Assembly: GCA_902461815.1 (NCBI GenBank)
Contig: CABPZE010000040.1
Span: 1 to 10,305 of the forward strand
Direction of reading: 5' to 3'
Origin: CAG-390 sp003523225
GTDB taxonomy: Bacteria; Bacillota; Clostridia; Oscillospirales; CAG-272
DNA: 10,305 nt
Part shown: one piece after another, positions 6,945 through 10,305 of the stretch
Layout of the letters: every line of letters starts with the position of its first letter
Numbering within the stretch: position 1 is the stretch's first letter
The notes under the pieces: generated by a model
Told to the model about the DNA's origin: nothing
The model's input: only the letters and a program-made list of their open reading frames with translations
Database searches by the model: none
Program-made: the position numbers and the translations under genes

Positions 6945-6989
6945 AATATCAACAAAAAATGAACAGCAGGAAAGCGGGGACATATTACG

Positions 6990-7682
6990 ATGATAAAAAT
7001 TCTTGTGTGCGACGATGAGCGCGACATTGTATCGGCGCTCAGAATATTCCTGACCGGACAGGGCTACGAGGTGATCGAAGCATACAACGGCGATGAGGCG
7101 ATTCGCGCAGTGCGGCGCGGCGGAATAAGTCTTTGCTTGCTTGACGTGATGATGCCCGTCACCGACGGGCTGACTGCCCTCAGGATCATAAGAGAGGAAT
7201 CAAACGTCCCGGTGATACTTCTTACGGCGAAAAGCGAGGACGGCGACAAGATAATGGGGCTTGATATGGGAGCTGACGATTACGTTACCAAGCCCTTCAA
7301 CCCCGCCGAGGTGATAGCGCGGGTGCGCTCACAGCTGCGGCGCTATATGCAGCTGGGCGGAGGCAGCGTTACGCCCGGCGTGCTTAAGGCGGGAGGCATC
7401 GTGCTTGACACCGAGCGGCGGGAGGTAACGATTGACGGCGACCCCGTTACGCTGACCCCCACAGAATTCGAAATACTCAAGCTGCTGCTTGAATCCCCCG
7501 GCAGAGTTTTTGCTCCGCGCGACATTTACCGCCGCGTCTGGGGCGGGGACGCAATGGGAGATGAAAGGACAATTGCTGTTCACATAAGACACCTGCGTGA
7601 AAAGCTGGAGATCGACCCCTCCGCTCCGCGCTATATCACCGTGGTATGGGGTCAGGGCTATAAAGTGGAGGAAGGAAAATGA
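6990..7682 (+). CDS. OmpR/PhoB-family response regulator
   Basis: A DNA-binding response regulator of 230 residues, the normal length for the family. The receiver domain (1-115) has the acidic pocket D8, D9 and E10, the phosphorylated D52 in LLDVMMP, T79 in LLTAK and K101 in VTKPF. The C-terminal winged-helix domain (about 130-227) has the typical LTPTEFEILKLLLESPGRVF (155-174), recognition-helix region ERTIAVHIRHLREKLE (192-207), and the wing with RYITVVWGQGYKVE (214-227). On phosphorylation by its kinase it should dimerise and bind promoter DNA. GGGGA (6976-6980) lies 9 nt before the ATG. The stop overlaps the start of the kinase gene (ATGA), so the two are translationally coupled. The sequence is closest in feel to VanR-like regulators of Firmicutes, but the target genes cannot be inferred here. 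Confidence 0.97.
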   Translation: MIKILVCDDERDIVSALRIFLTGQGYEVIEAYNGDEAIRAVRRGGISLCLLDVMMPVTDGLTALRIIREESNVPVILLTAKSEDGDKIMGLDMGADDYVTKPFNPAEVIARVRSQLRRYMQLGGGSVTPGVLKAGGIVLDTERREVTIDGDPVTLTPTEFEILKLLLESPGRVFAPRDIYRRVWGGDAMGDERTIAVHIRHLREKLEIDPSAPRYITVVWGQGYKVEEGK

Positions 7683-9979
7683 AAACACTTAAAAAACAGA
7701 CATGGGTAAAGGTAATTGCGGCTATCCTTTGCTTTCTTGCGCTGCTCTCTCTTGCCGTCGAGGTCGCCTGCGCGGCATTTCTCAGCGCGTCGGGCGCATA
7801 TATGCTCACGGAGGAACAGTACAACGAGGAGATGTATGACTCCGTCGCCATAGGATACGGATATCTGAAGCTGAACGAGCTTATTTTTATGGACACCACT
7901 GTCGACGGCAGCATACTCAGTCATCCGGACGTCGAGTATTTCAGTATGTATTGGGGCAACATAAGAAGGGTACACCCGTTTTACGATACCGACTGCTGCA
8001 GGATAAAAATAACCCGCAAGGATGACGGTAAAGAGGTTTTCTCCTCAGCGGGGATCGAAGGGGAAAGCCTGTATTCTACTGCGTTCGATGTTCCCATTGA
8101 ATATTACTGCCGGAATGCCGTCGCTCCGGAGGGCGAAGCGACAGATGAGCTGAAAAGCGGAGAGCTGAAGCTTGAGGCGTTCACCGACGTATTTACCGTC
8201 GAGGTAACGCTTATCCGCGGCGCGCAGCCCATGGATATCATGAGCTTTCTGCTGATAATGGGCGAGTGGATATGGCAGATAAAATATTCCGTTTACCTGT
8301 TTATGATCGTTTCGCTGGTGCTTACGGTGCTGCTTTGGGTGTTCCTCTGCTCCGCCGCAGGACACACAAAGCAGGACGATTCGATCCACCTCCGCTTCCC
8401 GGCACGTGTGCCGCTTGACCTTCAGCTTTGCATTGTAGCCGCGCTGTTCATCCTGCTTGGTCTTCTCTGCATAGAGATCATGGAGGAGACGATACTCCAG
8501 TGGCCGCTCGGGGTTGCGTTATGCGCAACTTCGGTGATGCTGGCAATTGCCGCAGTGGAATGGCTGCCTGTATCCTTTGCCGCGCGCGTCAAGGCGGGCA
8601 AATGGTGGCGCAACACGCTTATATTCATGATACTGCACTTCATCTGGCGCATTCTGCGGGCAATATGTCGCGGTATCGTATCGTTTGTACGCAAAATACC
8701 CTTCATATGGCGGACTTTGCTGTTCGTCGCAGTGATCTTCCTTGCCGAGCTCATCGCGGTTGGGACAAGTCTTTGGCTACTGTTCCTTCTGTTGGATCTG
8801 ATAATTCTGGCAGTGGCAGTATGGTATTCCGTCAGCGTCGCAAAGCTCAGAAAGAGCGCGTCGGAGCTTGCCGCAGGCTCTCTCGGAACCAAAACCGACA
8901 CCGCCTTCATGCCGTATGAGCTGAAGCAGCTCGGGCGCGACCTCAACAGCATGGGAGACGGACTTTCCCGCGCCGTGGAGGAAAAAATGAAGAGCGAGCG
9001 GATGAAGACCGAGCTTATCACAAATGTCTCGCACGACATCAAGACCCCGCTGACCTCTATTGTAAATTACGTCGAGCTGCTTGGTAGAGAAAACCTTGAC
9101 GGCAAGGCGGCGGAGTACGTCGAGGTGCTCTCGCGCCAGTCAAAGCGGATGAAAAAGCTGATAGACGACCTTGTGGAGGCGTCAAAAGCCTCAACCGGCA
9201 ATATTTCCGCCGAGCTTGCGCCGCTTGATCTTTCGGTAATGGCGGGGCAGACCGCCGGAGAGTACTCAGAGCGGTTTGCCGCACGCGGACTGCGGCTGGT
9301 CGTGTCGGGCGTTGAAAGCCCCACAATAGTCCGGGCTGACGGGAGACTTGTCTGGCGCATCTGGGACAATCTTCTTGGCAACGTCTGCAAATATGCCATG
9401 CCGGGAACCCGCATATATCTCAACGTGGAGCGCCGTGGCGATGTCATAGCCACCGTTTTCCGCAATATATCCGAACAGCCGCTTTCAAAATCGGGCGAGG
9501 AGCTGACCGAGCGGTTCGTGCGCGGCGACAATTCTCGTTCGGGCGAGGGCAGCGGACTGGGGCTTTCAATAGCCGCAGGTCTTGCCGCCGTGCAGGGAGG
9601 AACGCTCTCAATTACGGCTGACGGCGACCTTTTCAAAGCCGAGGTCTGCCTGCCGGCGATCACAGACGGATCTGCCGATGCAAAAACCGCGCCCGCGCAA
9701 AGGACTCCGGTAGACCCGGTGTCGGCATCTCCGGCTTCAGCCGCTCCCGCATATACAGCACCCGCGCCGGTGAATATTCCTGTTCATGTCAAATCGCAGA
9801 CTCCGTCGCCTGTTGTATCGTCACAACCTGAGCGTCAGGAGGCAACGTGCGATACCGCACCGTGCAATACGACCGCAGCGGTCGCACCAAGCGCCGCAGA
9901 CACGGCGGAGGAATCCGCCCCGGAAACAGCAGATTCCCCCGCAGACTCCAAGGCGGACGACTCCGCCGACATACAGTAA
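7679..9979 (+). CDS. Membrane sensor histidine kinase with an Ala/Pro-rich C-terminal tail
   Basis: A 766-residue kinase, cognate to the preceding regulator (4-bp ATGA overlap, GGAGG 7 nt before the ATG). TM1 is at about 12-36. An extracytoplasmic segment (about 37-200) with several Cys follows, then TM2 (203-226). Four or five more hydrophobic helices (about 249-266, 274-296, 312-336, 345-384) lead to a HAMP-like linker (385-440). HisKA has the phosphoacceptor H452 in NVSHDIKTPLTS. The ATPase domain has an N-box at 563-572 (N564, N568), ERFVRGD (611-617) and the glycine box GEGSGLGLS (622-630). The classic DxGxG box is replaced by FRNISEQPL (594-602), as in VanS-like kinases of Firmicutes. 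After the catalytic core ends near 662, about 104 residues of low-complexity Ala/Pro/Ser/Thr/Asp sequence follow, almost lacking Lys/Arg. That tail is not usual for the family. The stimulus is unknown. Confidence 0.95.
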   Translation: MKTLKKQTWVKVIAAILCFLALLSLAVEVACAAFLSASGAYMLTEEQYNEEMYDSVAIGYGYLKLNELIFMDTTVDGSILSHPDVEYFSMYWGNIRRVHPFYDTDCCRIKITRKDDGKEVFSSAGIEGESLYSTAFDVPIEYYCRNAVAPEGEATDELKSGELKLEAFTDVFTVEVTLIRGAQPMDIMSFLLIMGEWIWQIKYSVYLFMIVSLVLTVLLWVFLCSAAGHTKQDDSIHLRFPARVPLDLQLCIVAALFILLGLLCIEIMEETILQWPLGVALCATSVMLAIAAVEWLPVSFAARVKAGKWWRNTLIFMILHFIWRILRAICRGIVSFVRKIPFIWRTLLFVAVIFLAELIAVGTSLWLLFLLLDLIILAVAVWYSVSVAKLRKSASELAAGSLGTKTDTAFMPYELKQLGRDLNSMGDGLSRAVEEKMKSERMKTELITNVSHDIKTPLTSIVNYVELLGRENLDGKAAEYVEVLSRQSKRMKKLIDDLVEASKASTGNISAELAPLDLSVMAGQTAGEYSERFAARGLRLVVSGVESPTIVRADGRLVWRIWDNLLGNVCKYAMPGTRIYLNVERRGDVIATVFRNISEQPLSKSGEELTERFVRGDNSRSGEGSGLGLSIAAGLAAVQGGTLSITADGDLFKAEVCLPAITDGSADAKTAPAQRTPVDPVSASPASAAPAYTAPAPVNIPVHVKSQTPSPVVSSQPERQEATCDTAPCNTTAAVAPSAADTAEESAPETADSPADSKADDSADIQ
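9904..9967 (+). repeat. Two GGCGGA/TCCGCC hairpins inside the 3' end of the kinase gene
   Basis: The stem GGCGGA...TCCGCC occurs twice, with four-base loops: 9904-9919 (loop GGAA, a GNRA-type tetraloop) and 9952-9967 (loop CGAC). The spacing is 48 bp, which keeps the frame, so an internal duplication of the tail-coding sequence is possible. Both lie in the tail-coding region, where codon constraint is weak. No T-run follows, so these are not terminators. Confidence 0.4.
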
Positions 9980-10305
9980 TACGGTCATTCCGCCGCATAC
10001 CGCAATCGGAAAACAGAATAATTTTTTCACTGAGCTGCCGCGCCAAGCGCGGCAGCTCTCGGTTTGCAGAAAAATTTTTATCCGACAGAAAGCCAAAAAA
10101 TCATCTATCCTTTTGGGGAATGTAATTAACTAAATTCCATTGAGCAAATTTAATGGGTTCACTGGTATTGAAAAAATTCAGTTTTTGTCCTCCTCATCCT
10201 CTTCTCACACTGAAGAAGGCTTTTTGTTCTTGCAAATTATTTTGTTCAGCTTTCTAAACTGAAGTTTAACGATATTTTCACTTGTGTAAGATGAAGAATG
10301 GATTC
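9980..10305. other. Non-coding right end with an abrupt shift to AT-rich DNA
   Basis: No convincing gene is seen here. After the hairpin at 10032-10058 the base composition turns markedly AT-rich from about 10060 to the window end, unlike every gene in the window. Only short open stretches exist: a 34-codon plus-strand ORF (10153-10257) and a minus-strand stretch open to the right edge (10205-10303). A small hairpin TAAAC-TGAA-GTTTA sits at 10255-10268, and a weak TCTTC/GAAGA stem (10200-10216) is followed by CTTTTTG. The right edge may be the start of a foreign or repeated segment. Confidence 0.4.
10032..10058. terminator. Perfect 12-bp hairpin downstream of the two-component operon
   Basis: GAGCTGCCGCGC (10032-10043), loop CAA, then its exact complement GCGCGGCAGCTC (10047-10058), 52 bp after the kinase stop. 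The very stable stem suits an operon terminator. The next bases on the plus strand (TCGGTTTGC) have only a weak T content, the clear T-run coming at about 10075-10079, so it may instead be part of a repeated intergenic element. Confidence 0.45.

Noticed and set aside
8422..9042. A 206-codon minus-strand open frame inside the kinase gene
   Set aside because: Antisense shadow of an unambiguous histidine kinase; rich in Ser/Arg/Met with no domain.
7679..9979. Loss of the DxGxG ATP-binding box as a sign of an inactive kinase
   Set aside because: VanS-like kinases of Firmicutes commonly have FxNxSxxPL at this place and are active; H452, the N-box and the GSGLGLS box are intact.
10205..10303. A minus-strand stretch open to the right edge (32 codons then TGA), possibly the C-terminus of a gene entering from the right
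   Set aside because: The Lys/Ile/Asn-rich sequence is compatible with a real C-terminus in AT-rich DNA, but it is too short to distinguish from chance and matches nothing I recognise.

Overview
The window looks like chromosomal DNA from an anaerobic, moderately GC-rich member of the Clostridia, probably a gut Oscillospirales/Ruminococcaceae-type bacterium. The reasons are a single-chain pyruvate:ferredoxin oxidoreductase, a BspA-type leucine-rich-repeat protein, a VanS-like OmpR-family two-component pair, strong GGAGG-type ribosome binding sites and housekeeping-sigma promoters. This placement is inference; no rRNA or other phylogenetic marker is present.

Layout. Positions 1-261 are non-coding and full of inverted repeats, including two hairpins that look like plus-strand terminators. 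Positions 262-4056 (minus) hold a complete nifJ (PFOR) of 1264 residues. Positions 4057-4330 are a divergent promoter region serving nifJ and a plus-strand metallo-beta-lactamase-fold (MBL) hydrolase resembling RNase Z (4331-5098). A strong hairpin follows, shared with the convergent minus-strand gene at 5190-6596, which encodes BspA-type leucine-rich repeats fused to a ComEC-like MBL domain. Positions 6597-6989 are a second divergent promoter region. Positions 6990-9979 (plus) hold a response regulator and a sensor histidine kinase that overlap by ATGA. Positions 9980-10305 contain no convincing gene: a perfect 12-bp hairpin, then a clearly AT-rich stretch unlike the rest of the window.

How the genes relate. 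nifJ is a stand-alone central-metabolism gene (pyruvate to acetyl-CoA plus reduced ferredoxin) with its own promoter. The two MBL genes face each other but belong to different MBL subfamilies, so they are neighbours rather than an evident operon. The response regulator and kinase are co-transcribed and surely a cognate pair; what they sense and regulate cannot be read here, although a perfect palindrome in their proximal promoter suggests an operator.

I see no mobile element with defined ends, no CRISPR array, no tRNA or rRNA and no defence cassette. The most unusual items are the apparently cytoplasmic LRR-MBL fusion, the Ala/Pro/Ser-rich C-terminal tail on the histidine kinase, and the Cys-bearing extension inside PFOR. 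I did not find a clear new multi-gene system.
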